Shown here piece by piece: positions 9,164-18,365 of a DNA stretch of 64,000 nucleotides. Made by a program: the position numbers and the translations under genes. Source of the DNA: Prorocentrum cordatum. Taxonomy: Eukaryota; Sar; Dinophyceae; Prorocentrales; Prorocentraceae. Below the pieces are notes generated by a model. It ran no database searches and was not told the origin of the DNA. It saw only the letters and a list, made by a program, of their open reading frames with translations. The stretch's first letter is position 1. Each line of letters begins with the position of its first letter. The stretch lies in contig CAUYUJ010022059.1 in NCBI GenBank assembly GCA_963575745.1, positions 1,413,037 through 1,477,036 of the forward strand, written 5' to 3'.

Positions 9164-9188
9164 CTTGAGCCACAGAATGAATGGCTCG
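9164..9188 (-). other. Candidate relict spliced leader with a 4-bp duplication, unit 1
   Basis: The minus strand carries AGCCATT followed by TGTGGCTCAAG, both SL segments in the right order, 12 bases before ATG 9152. Unit 1 has an extra CATT in the middle; unit 2 (24306-24326) lacks it and matches better. Confidence 0.4.
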
Positions 9189-9439
9189 AAGGATGTTTAG
9201 GGAGGGTCTCGGGTTTCGCAGGTAAGTTGGCGATGACGGGGATATCATGTAAGTAAATGTGGAGGTTGATGGGGTGGCGGGCTGATGAACTGACGCAGGC
9301 CTGTGCTATAGGCGAGAGGGGGGTGGCACGTTGACATGTGCGATCGTTGTCTAGTTGTTGGAACGATGGCGAGCTGATGGGGCGAGGGGGGGGGGGGGTG
9401 ATGAGGGAGCGGATGCGGGAGAGCGACGTTTGGCGTATC

Positions 9440-9650
9440 ATAACACGACAGGGAGGGGGGGGGGCGAGGAGGACGAGGAGGAAAGCGCGAAGTGGGAGAG
9501 GGGGGAGGGGGCGAATGGAGGAGGATAAGGAGGATGATAAGGAGAAGGAGGAGGAATGGGAGGGGGGGGGAACGGAGGAGGAATAGAAGGAGGAGAAGGA
9601 TGAGGAGGAGGATAAGGAGGAGAAAGATAAGGAGAAGGAGGACGTAGGCA
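9440..9650. repeat. Purine-rich GGA/GAAGGA tract, unit 1
   Basis: AGGAGGATAAGGAGGA-type repeat, paralogous to 24585-24790. It lies between the coiled-coil gene and the transposase fragment. Confidence 0.8.
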
Positions 9651-9669
9651 GGAGAGGATTACTCTTGCG

Positions 9670-10137
9670 CTAGTTGGCAGCGCGAAACGCATCCACTTCG
9701 TCATGGGCAAAGCTGCCCCCGACCAGGCCGCCGCGCGGCACGATCAGCCCCTGCTGATCAGTCACTAAAGTTTCGCACGAGCTCGAAATCCACCGCCCCA
9801 AAATCGGGGCGCCAGGACCTCCGCCCCATACATGTTGCTTTCAATGGGCCCTCGTCCTAACCAAGTGTGGGTCGCAAAGCGTGCTTTATACCTACCGATC
9901 CTCCACCGCTCAGCTATTTTCTTACTGAAAATCAAAACGTGCGAGCCTATGCTAATGTTCCCTGCGACGGCGGACATGAACCGCATGAAGTCCTCGCACA
10001 TATAGCACCAAAGCGCACGCGGGTTCATGTGCTGGGCGCTCTCGCCCAGGTGATACATATAGTGATGTTTGTTGACGGTGCTCCACTTTTTCTTGAGCGA
10101 TGCTTGGACCAGGGACGCGAGCGCGCCATAGTTTTTT
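9670..10137 (-). pseudogene. Transposase-like C-terminal fragment, truncated at the duplication edge, unit 1
   Basis: An open frame runs from the breakpoint at 10137 to a stop at 9765. It contains KKKWSTVNKHHYM, HLGESAQHMNPR and WCYMCEDFMRF. The spacing K-x-H ... HL-x-E ... NP ... W-x-Y-x-x-E-D resembles the C-terminal part of TNP2/CACTA-like DDE transposases and the related sequence at 42858-42945. After CTTTAG a further frame (9764-9670: TDQQGLIVPRGG, HDEVDAFRAAN, stop) looks like the last exon. The 5' part of the gene is missing. Confidence 0.5.
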
Positions 10138-10153
10138 CTTTATTTATAAAAAA
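10131..10153. other. Junction between duplication units
   Basis: GTTTTTTCTTTATTTATAAA and further A's join the end of unit 1 to the start of unit 2. At the equivalent end of unit 2 (25266-25368) a T run is followed by TAA repeats and a 61-nt poly-A. Confidence 0.6.
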
Positions 10154-10621
10154 ATCTCGGGGGCATCTGGGTTGCAGTTGTAGTGCTTGTTGGGAGTTTC
10201 TTAGGTGCCTCCTTGGGTGCCTCTGTGGAGCCTCTTGGGGCTTCTTGGAGGGCCGTTTGGGGCCTTGTCTTGTGGGCCTCTTGGGCCGTTTTGGAGCCCT
10301 CTTGGGGGCCGCGCGGGTCGCCTCGGGGGGCCTCTGGTGCCGTCTTGGAGCGTCGGGGAGCCGAAGAACTCCCAAATCCTTCAAACACCTGCAGCAACTC
10401 AATGAATTGTACTTCTTGGGGCCATATTGGGAGGCCTCGTGCGGGCCTCTTTTGGGCCGTCAGGCGGCCATCTTGGGCGTCCTGGAACGATCCCTCGGCG
10501 ACTCTGGGCCCTCTTGGACCGTCATGGGGGCCCTTTCGGGGCCCTCTTGGATGGCCTTGGGGCCCGAAAGAGTCACGCGACAAGACGCGACAGGCCACTC
10601 CGCGCAGGGGCACGGTGGCGG
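10154..10621 (+). repeat. Satellite block at the start of unit 2
   Basis: Copy of 1795-2262, ending with the same GCAGGGGCACGGTGGCGG (10595-10621 region). The upstream DNMT exon with motifs I and IV is absent. Confidence 0.85.
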
Positions 10622-11848
10622 ATTTGAGAATGTCAAGGGCCTGACGACACACCGCTGGGGCAGAACAATTCGAAAGATCGCCGGGGATATCTCTCGTTGC
10701 GGGTTCCGCGCGCGAGCTCGAGTGCATAGGGCCTCGGACTTCGGCTTGCCTCAGTCGAGACCGAGGATATACATTAGGGAGCCCAAACACACATTGATGC
10801 CGATGCTCTTCGAGGACCATGGGGTGATATTGAATCAGAGTGAGTGGGGGGCGGGGCATGAGTATCGGTATAGTTGTGCGTTGGGGTCCCTGAGACATTG
10901 TTGGGATCCGGCGCTCGGAGAAGCAACGACCAGCGTTGCCCAGGCCACCGCGACCCCCTGTTGTGCCTGTTTCTGCTCTTCTTGACCCCTTTAAGGGACC
11001 TCGAGGTGCGACGCCCACGCCGGACCCAAACTCCCACGCCTGCTCCAATCTCCGAAGGGCCAAGCGGGCTCTGAGGGAGCAAGGGCGGCACCCTTCTAAG
11101 GAGACTTTTGTAGTTGACTGTGATATACTGGCTGCCGCCGCCCCGACCCAAAAGTTCCGTGCTGCTTTGATTATAAATTGCTCATGCGTCCGGCCTCCTG
11201 GTAAACATCACACGCTTGAAGTCTGCGTTGCTGGCCATCTCTAGTTCAACCGGTTCCAAACAATATAACGCAGCGTACAACTAGCCTCGGGTGAATAACA
11301 ACTTTGGTTTCGGAGAGGTACCCTCACGTTCTTGGCCGTTAGACCCCCTCTCCTCCGGGGCGCTCCTAGTTGGCACCTCCATGGGGCCCTTGGCCTTCGG
11401 CGAGGGGGTTCGTTTTCTTGATGCACATTCTTGTGACTACGTTTCAATTGTATTTTGGGATGGACGCCCCGAGATCGTGCTAGATGATTGCCTCGCGAGC
11501 TCTGGTGCGCTAACTTCGAACTTGCGATAATTTGTGTTATCATCGCGAGATTGAGGTGAGAGTGCGCCGGCGGTTTCGTCTTGGAGGTACCTCCAAGTAT
11601 TCCACGAGTTTTCTCCCACATTGACCCGTCGCCGCGCGGCGGGTTTCTGGGTCACCAGTCACAGACGGAGAATGACCCCTGCTGAGTTATTTCGCCTGCA
11701 GGGGTTTGATCCCAGCTGCGTGGCCCCGCTGGACTCGGCACTTGCGATGGGCAAGCTCGCTGGGAATTCCATGGCCATCCCAGTTCTGGTGCACATCTTT
11801 AATGCGCTCATTCCTAAATTGTTTCCCGAGCTGGAGCAAGCATCTTGA
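10616..11848 (+). pseudogene. DNMT second copy, N-terminally truncated but with intact C-terminal motifs
   Basis: Motif VI (FENVKGL) and motif VIII (FGLPQSRPRIYI) are present near 10621-10770. A second segment (NLRRAKRALREQG, DCDILAAAAPTQK) stays open where copy 1 has a stop. The last part reads SPTLTRRRAAGFWV, RRRMTPAELFRLQGFDPS (motif IX) and GKLAGNSMAIPVLVHIF (motif X, with GNS), ending at 11848. The catalytic PCQ exon is missing because the duplication begins downstream of it, so this copy alone cannot be an active enzyme. Splicing from unit 1's 5' exon across 8 kb is conceivable but unproven. Confidence 0.75.
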
Positions 11849-11864
11849 GGTCCTGGATTTTCGC

Positions 11865-12045
11865 CCAATAGGCCCCAAGAAGACCCCAATAAGGCCCCAA
11901 TAGGACCCCACGATCCCCCAATAAGGCCCTCCAATAAGGCCCCAAGAAGACCCCAATAAGGCCCACCAATAAGGTCCCTTAAAAATTCTCTGACGGCGCT
12001 GACCCCCAATAAGGCCCCAAGAGGACCCCAATAAGAGGCCCCATC
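11865..12045. repeat. Short satellite, CCCCAATAAGGCC type (unit 2)
   Basis: Paralogue of 3505-3690 with slightly different unit number. Confidence 0.8.
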
Positions 12046-12199
12046 CACGACGACGGCGGCAAGATGCAGCGCCCTGGGCCACTCTCCTGGCAGTGATGGC
12101 TGACTTTTTGGGTGACAGCAGGGCCGCCGCAGGCTCGGCTTTCAAATCCTGCCCAGGGCGGGTTCATATGTCGCCAGGCAGGTGCAGGCCGGCCAGGTC

Positions 12200-12480
12200 C
12201 CTTGGGATTGCAGCGTGGCTGGCCCTTGGGCACCTTAAGTGCTGGCCTGCATCCAGCCAGTTTTGCTGCATGCAGCTCGTGCATGTTCGAGCTGGTCCAC
12301 GTGTGGGTCGGCACGGCCCTCTTCTTCAGTGGCCACCTGGGCTCGCTGGGCCACCTGGAGGTCGGCCACGCCCCGCCGCCGCTGGGCGTGCTGTGCGTGG
12401 AGTGCCGCGCCCTGGCAGGCTTCGCGCGCGTGAGCACGGGCCGCTCGGCCGCTTTGCCAGGTTCGATTGGCCCTCCCCCC
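12200..12480 (+). other. Coding-like stretch, unit 2, no family recognised
   Basis: One plus frame reads CMFELVHVWVGTALFF, HLGSLGHLEVGHAP and GVLCVECRALAGFARVS, with balanced composition. A neighbouring frame is also open, so this is weak. The unit 1 counterpart is scrambled by indels. 12622-12670 next to it is a (TCC)n tract. Confidence 0.25.
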
Positions 12481-12958
12481 CCCGCCTCGGCGCATGCAGC
12501 GCGGTTCCTGGCCCTGCGGGCTCCGTGGTGCACGCGCTGGGGTGGGGGGCGGGGGGGGCTAGTGGGCCCTCCGCCCGCCGCCGCGGGCCGACCCAACCGC
12601 CTCTCGGCAAGCGCCTCCTCCTTTTCCTTCTCCTCCTCCTCCTCCTCCTCCTTCTCCTCCTCCTCCCCCCCCCCTCTTTGTCACAGAGGCGAACGCCCGA
12701 GGGCGCCCGACGCCCAACCCGACGCCCAGATTGGGCGCCCAGCTCGACCGACCAGCGCCCGCGGCACGCGCGCCCTCCCCTCCATCATCCAACTCACCAC
12801 CGTCGTCAGAAACGTCACCATCAAACTCATTATACTTATCCCCCTTGCGTGTACTTGTTCTTCCCATCCCCTGGCGGCCGCGCAGCCATCTCGCCTGAAG
12901 CAGTTGCCCACCCCCCCGCCCCGACATTGGAGCATAGCTTCTAGATCCGTCGGTCGGA

Positions 12959-13228
12959 ATGGTGGGAAGCAGCCTTTCAGGCGGCGATTCGTCGCAGGGG
13001 TGGCGCTATTCCGAGTCGAACAAGCGTTTCAAGAAGTGGTGGCCCGCGAGCTACCCCGACCTCTACAAATTGCCCGATGGGACAAAGTACCCCGTCATCT
13101 GGCGCTGCACTGGTGTAAAGCGTGCTGGTGCTACGTTCGAGGAGGAGTGGGAGTGGGAATGGAATCCAGGGCCAGGATTGCGGTCCGTCGCCGAGGTCGA
13201 GGCTCTCCTTTCCAAGCCCAGCTCGTGA
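12959..13228 (+). CDS. 89-codon Trp-rich hypothetical ORF, unit 2
   Basis: Same protein as 4673-4942; one silent base difference. The segment upstream (about 12780-12958) is also nearly identical between units, while the sequence 350-600 bases upstream is strongly diverged. Function unknown. Confidence 0.45.
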   Translation: MVGSSLSGGDSSQGWRYSESNKRFKKWWPASYPDLYKLPDGTKYPVIWRCTGVKRAGATFEEEWEWEWNPGPGLRSVAEVEALLSKPSS

Positions 13229-13435
13229 GCTTGTTCTGACGTGGCTCGCCCCCCCCCGTTTTCCTCGATTCTTCACCATTGCCGCGCGCGATTGCATCTG
13301 CCTCGAGATATCTCGATGGGCGGTCGGGCGTAGCATTCTGATATGGTGTCCGCTATCGGGGGGGCGATGGAAACCATATGCTCGCCGGGAACTGAAGCGC
13401 GGTTAGGGGTTGGATGTGCGAGTTCTGGGCAGGGC

Positions 13436-13595
13436 CATCATCATTATCATCACCAGCAGCATCAGCATCATGGCCATACTCGTGATCATCATCGTCAAGA
13501 TCAGCATGTTTAGCACCGCCATCGCCTTCACCATCAGTATGACCACCACCATCATCATCATCACATCACCATCAGCATCATCATCATCATGAACA
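13436..13595. repeat. (ATC)n/(CAT)n microsatellite, unit 2
   Basis: Shorter copy of the array at 5150-5330. Confidence 0.9.
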
Positions 13596-13665
13596 TCATC
13601 ATCACCGTCGTCGCCATAGCTCACAATACGCACCCCCGCATGGTGGCCCCCTGGACGGCGGCGGG

Positions 13666-13677
13666 GGGGAGGAGGGA
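13666..13677. other. Left copy of the 12-bp target-site duplication
   Basis: GGGGAGGAGGGA, followed at 13678 by the (TGA)n end of the inserted element. Confidence 0.9.
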
Positions 13678-13691
13678 TGATGATGATGATG
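13678..13691 (-). repeat. (TCA)n 3' tail of the retrotransposon
   Basis: Four TGA triplets plus TG on the plus strand directly abut the target duplication. Equivalent simple-repeat tails mark target-primed insertions of non-LTR elements. Confidence 0.75.
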
Positions 13692-14559
13692 ACGCGCCTT
13701 GAAAGGTCGGTTCTCCCAAAACACAAACCTGAGAAGCCACCAATACGCCAACTGCGTACGGTAGAGAAAGAGGGAAGGCGGGCAAGAAGCTGGAGAGGAA
13801 GGGGCAGAACAAAGATGAATCCCAGCCCAGGATTGAAACCCGAGATACTAAACGACATCATGAATGGAGACTGCCTGTCCGATACTGAAAGAAATCATGA
13901 TTGAAACCCATGATACTGAAAGAAATCGTGAATGATTGAAACCCATCCTAAATTGAACCCATGATACTGAATGAATGAAATCCACCACCAGGACCCTCTC
14001 GCTTTGAATAAAGGTGCGAGCAATGAGAAACGTAATGCAAGGTGATGGGTTATGCTTAAATTGATCAAAATATCTTGAGTGGCTTGAGTAACTCGAGTAA
14101 CTTGAATAACTCTTGACGCCGAACTTGGGGGCATATGTTCCCACGGCCAGAAGTGATTAAGAAGTGAAGAGAACTTTCTTTGAGTCCCTTGAAGCCCAAT
14201 ATACATAAGTGTCAACCCATTCGAATAAATGTGGTGAAAGAAAGAAAGCCTGACATAAACTGAATGTCTCAAGCACGCAATGACCCAGAATATACGGAGG
14301 CATACAAAGGAAACTGTAAAGCCGAGTGAGCCCAACCGTGAGAGCCCACCCCAGGTGAATCAAGGCATACGAGGTAGTTGAATTCAAACATGTATGACGC
14401 GAGAGGGCTGTGAATGTTTATGGTTTGTATTTTGCCAACTACCGACGTTGAGGAACATGCAAAGGAGATTGAAGGAGAACTGAGAGACCTCCAAAAGCCG
14501 CAGGCCCATGCACCGCAGATGCCAAGAGGTTCAGACTGTGGGAGTCCCAGGAGAGGTCT
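13692..14559 (-). other. Retrotransposon 3' region without a convincing ORF
   Basis: AT-richer than the surroundings. At 13845-13985 GATACTGAAAGAAATC/ATTGAAACCC motifs recur two to three times as a short degenerate repeat. No coding region is supported. Confidence 0.5.
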
Positions 14560-14886
14560 TCACGGATACTTCCAACGCCACTTTTCAACAAAGAAGTCTC
14601 CGTCCCACCAGTAGTCAGATAGGTACCAAACCACTGGGTGGGGCCAGCCAGATTCAGGGTCGAACCACGTATCATAGTACTCCGTGTACCAGACTTTGGT
14701 GTAGACTTTTTCCTCTTCGCAGTAGTTCCACATTCCACCTGAGCCGTGAGTCCACTTGAGACGCTTCCTGGCTGCTAGCTTGGCTGGGGGGCTGCGTTTG
14801 ACCATCCCCTGAATTGTATATGGATGTTCCCAGCCGTTTTGGACAAGAGTTCCGTCAGGGTTTGAGGCGAAACGGCTACTGACCAA
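14560..14886 (-). pseudogene. Trp-rich ORF near the 3' end of the retrotransposon
   Basis: The frame opens at a TTG, not an ATG, so it may be part of a longer broken ORF. It is dense in Trp and Tyr (VWYTEYYDTWFDPESGW, VVWYLSDYWWDGD, EKWRWKYP). The spacing of PV-V-W, F-x-E-x-W-x-W and P resembles the 89-codon ORFs at 4673 and 12959. Function unknown. Confidence 0.35.
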
Positions 14887-15478
14887 CAGCCAGTCCTTTC
14901 CAAGGGATTCTCCGGACCCTTTCGTCAGGTCCCCGAACGTTTACATACAGTCTATTAAAGCCGCTGTCCCGACAAGCTTTGAAGAGCGGAATTTTGCACC
15001 AGTCATATGTGAGATGTGGACCACCAAGGTCCGAAGGTATAAGGAACCGAGCAGGCAACTTGACCGCCCTTTGGAATAGCAGCGTAGAGCAGTATGAGAG
15101 TGCTTCAAGGTCTTGTTTGGACAGGAAACAGACTTGGCGTTTAGACCTGCAAAGCTTCCCCTGAAAGATAACGTGAGGGTCTGACGCCTTGGGAGGTAGC
15201 ATACCGAAAGCTTGAGCCCGAGACTGCAGGGGAGCGACAGGAGGCAAAGGGCAAGAAAGGGCCCACCAGAGGCAGACAGAGGGAGGCGGGATTGTTGCGA
15301 AGCCACGGTGTCCCTGAGATCGCAGAGATCAGGCGGGTCCCAGATAGAATCGCACAAGTGACATCTCCTGGTGTCAGCCAATCCCGAAGGCGGGAGGCAA
15401 GGAGAGAGAGAGAACACAAAGAGGTCTTGGAACAGACCCAAATGTAAATTCCGTGGGGTGTCAAATACCCCCGCTCCA

Positions 15479-16498
15479 TTAGTATTGGAGCCTGTTCTCT
15501 GAGGCTGCAATCAGATAAGATACCCATACCTCTGAGGAATCCGTCACATTAAATTTGTGCACTTGCATTCCGTGGAACATTGCCACGGCAAACTTCCGAG
15601 TGTGGGGAGCACATGGGCCGCGAAAAAGGCGACGGTCTTTACCGGTCCTAGCGAAAGACCCATGTTGATCAGCAAACGTCAAAATGGACCGAATGGAGCA
15701 GATGATGGGAGAAATCCCCTGAATGATGTTCCAGAACCGATCGGGCTCAACATACCCCGCTCCCAACCCTAACTCCATCAAATCTCCGATGAGCTCTAAC
15801 CACCGAGAAGTGTCGGGTTCCCTGTCCCACCGTTCTCGGACCATCCTCTGTGCATCGGTGGCACGACCAGCGATTGATCGAAGCTCCTCAATGGACTTGG
15901 ACGAAGCACTGGTAGGTTGTCTTCTTTGAAGATACCTGGCCATTTGGCCCCAAATGTTCCACCAGACGGTGTAAATGAAATTCCCAGGATCTGACCATCG
16001 ATTGTCGTAGAACACGGCGCCCTTGTATGACATTGTCTTGATCTGTACAAAAGACATAGAGCGTACTGCAATTCCCACAATCCCAATAAGGTCTTCGCAT
16101 GCCTTACTAGAGAAGAAGGCCTCAAAGAGATTCCATAGCTGCCTGAGAGGTATCTCGAATTCGCGTCCCCTCTCGTACATGTGGAGTGTGACACATCTCC
16201 GCGAGTTGTACGATCCTGAATTTAAAGGAACGATCTCGGAACTTTCGATTGCCAGTGCACGCGGGCAGGCGGATGCCCATGCCTCGAAGATACAGCACTG
16301 GAGCGACTTTGAATTCCATGGCCTGACAACCCTCTGAGGGGCAAGCATGAGAGTGCGTTCCCAGAAAACTTGAGAAGAGGTTGGGGCAGAACGTGCAAAG
16401 CTAATTGAACCAAAATGACTACAGAAAGCAGCCAAGCCAAACAGGCCAACCGAAAGACCAGTAACCGAGGGAAGGAGAGATAGAGAAAAGAGATGCAC
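15479..16498 (-). pseudogene. Downstream ORF of the retrotransposon
   Basis: A frame of about 340 codons opens at a GTG. Its middle part looks coding: YDNRWSDPGNFIYTVWWNIW, then RSIAGRATDAQRMVRERWD and LELIGDLMELGLGAGY. The first ~50 codons are hydrophobic and Ser-rich and may be non-coding read-through. No family recognised; it lies within the insertion bounded by the 12-bp duplications. Confidence 0.4.
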
Positions 16499-17087
16499 TT
16501 TATCAGGAATCGGGCGGCAGTCAACGTCCTGGCCAGCAAGGTGAGATTAACAATCCCAGGCCGAACCCATTTGTACTGAAGTGAAGAGGCAAACTGAACA
16601 CCAAACTATCCCAAGAAAGAGCTTGAAACATCGAGGACTTGGACAAAGGGTGAGCAACAACCCCACTTAACCCCGTCAGCCGAATAGAGAGGAATAAGAT
16701 GCAGTCCCAGCTCCTGCGAGGTGACCTGGGGGCCTCATGCCCCGAGACACACATGATTCCAAGCATTCCCAGATTGAAACGAAAGCCATAATCTTGGCAA
16801 AGTGAAGAGGTTGACAACCCCATCCAAACCCGTTTTGAACTGAAGTGAAGAGCCCAACTAAGGGCGAAGCGGACCCAAGTTAAGAAACGTCCATCGAGGC
16901 TGTGGGCAAAGCAAGAAACGACTCCACTACTTTGGCCCTGACGGACATATTGAGAGCAGAAATTAATTCATGCCTCCGAGGAAAGTCCTGGAGTCTCCGA
17001 TTGAACCAGAGTTGAACCAAAAGAGAGATGAGGGCCCGAAGGGAACTGCCTCAGTCACATCAGGAAACGGGGTTTGCAGAGCAAGTG

Positions 17088-18365
17088 TCACCTACCATTG
17101 GCACCGTTGTTGCCAGACTCCACCGTTATAAGATCTCCCACATCTTCATACATATCCTTGACGTAGAGGAGAGCCACAATACAGCTACCAGCGAAGATCT
17201 GAGATTTATCGTGTAGCCTCTCCTTCTTAGGGCAGACCTCAGGGCCAATGAACGCTTCTTTGGTATAAAACCGCGCGTTAAACAAGTGGATGTCCTTGGA
17301 GCGAAACGCGTTGAGCCCAAAGTGCCAGAGAATCTTCGTAACGTCCCTGGTAGTGAGAAAGCCGTGCTCTCCCAGAACTGGGATACTGTCTGAAATCAGT
17401 GGGCCTTGATTATCGATAATGAAAGGTGTGAGCTCACGAACTGTGATGATTTGGAAGTGCTCCCCGACCTTGGCCTTGAAGGTGTTCAAGCCTGTAAGCT
17501 GGGGAACGAAAACCATAATGTAGCGCCTTGAGCTGGTATGGTCTGTGCCGCCCTTTGGGGCGAAAATTGGGCATCCAGAATGATCGTACTCCAACTGGGA
17601 CTTCAGCACTGGAGGGCCTAACTTGCTGATCCAGGGCTTCTTATCCTGTTCCCAGCTCTTTGGGGCAGGCTGCGACTTTCGGTCAGGCGAATCGACTTCC
17701 GCTTCAGAGCCAGAGGATGAACTCCTGGAGCCTGGTGGTTCCGAAGACGGTACTTCCCAAGTAGTGCCGCCCGCAGGTTTGACAGGTGTTTCCCCACGGT
17801 AGTCCTGCGTATCTGGTAGGGCATCATCCGAATCGGGCTTCGACCCCGACCCGCCGCCCTGCGGTTGTTTCTTGAACCCAATTGAGTACTGCATCTTCCT
17901 GGCAATCGGCGAACGGCTCCGAGAGGCAGAATCTCCCCTATGCACAGGTGCTGGGGGTGGCGTGGGGAGAATCCTTGCTTCGCGAGGGTCAGCACTGGAG
18001 GATGCCTTGGCTTTGAGACCCTGATTTTTGAACTCGACTGATCTTGCTTGGTCCTCCTTCTTCTGTTCGAGCTTCTTCTGCAACTTGACTTTCTTCTCAT
18101 TCGAGGTAAGAATGGGCTTCGTTTCCATCTTGACCAGACGATTCCGAGCCCAACGATCTAAGGCGTGGCGGTCGAAGCCAAAGAAAAGGGGGATAGTCGG
18201 CTGAATCAGATTCCCAGTCCAATCCAGATCCTGAGAGTAACGGGTGTCCGTGGTGAGAGTAAAGGAGGGCCCCGCAGGGCGCAGTACGATAGCAAAGTGT
18301 GTCTGGTTGCACCAGACCGAGCCGATGGCTACTGAAGGCGGAGGTGAAGCGGTTGCCGAACCCAA
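17088..18365 (-). pseudogene. Retrotransposon ORF: Ser/Pro/Lys-rich linker plus unknown C-terminal domain
   Basis: The frame overlaps the last pol piece by about 36 bases in another frame. Residues 80-240 form a low-complexity Lys/Glu then Ser/Pro/Asp linker. Residues 245-425 look folded (YDHSGCPIFAPKGG, RYIMVFVPQLTGLNTFKAKV, LTTRDVTKILWHFGLNAFRS). It opens at TTG, so it probably continues the pol reading frame after a frameshift. Function unknown. Confidence 0.45.

Larger units (their letters stand above)
1795..10153. repeat. Tandem segmental duplication, unit 1 (8,359 bp)
   Basis: 1795-5395 matches 10154-13677, and 5384-10137 matches 20540-25275. The order is therefore unit 1, unit 2, with unit 2 split by a retrotransposon. 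Similarity starts inside the DNMT satellite and ends inside a truncated transposase-like gene at 10137, followed by a short T/A-rich junction (10131-10153). Most of the two units differ at only a few positions per 100, but 2990-3330 and 3990-4300 are much more diverged. Confidence 0.92.
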
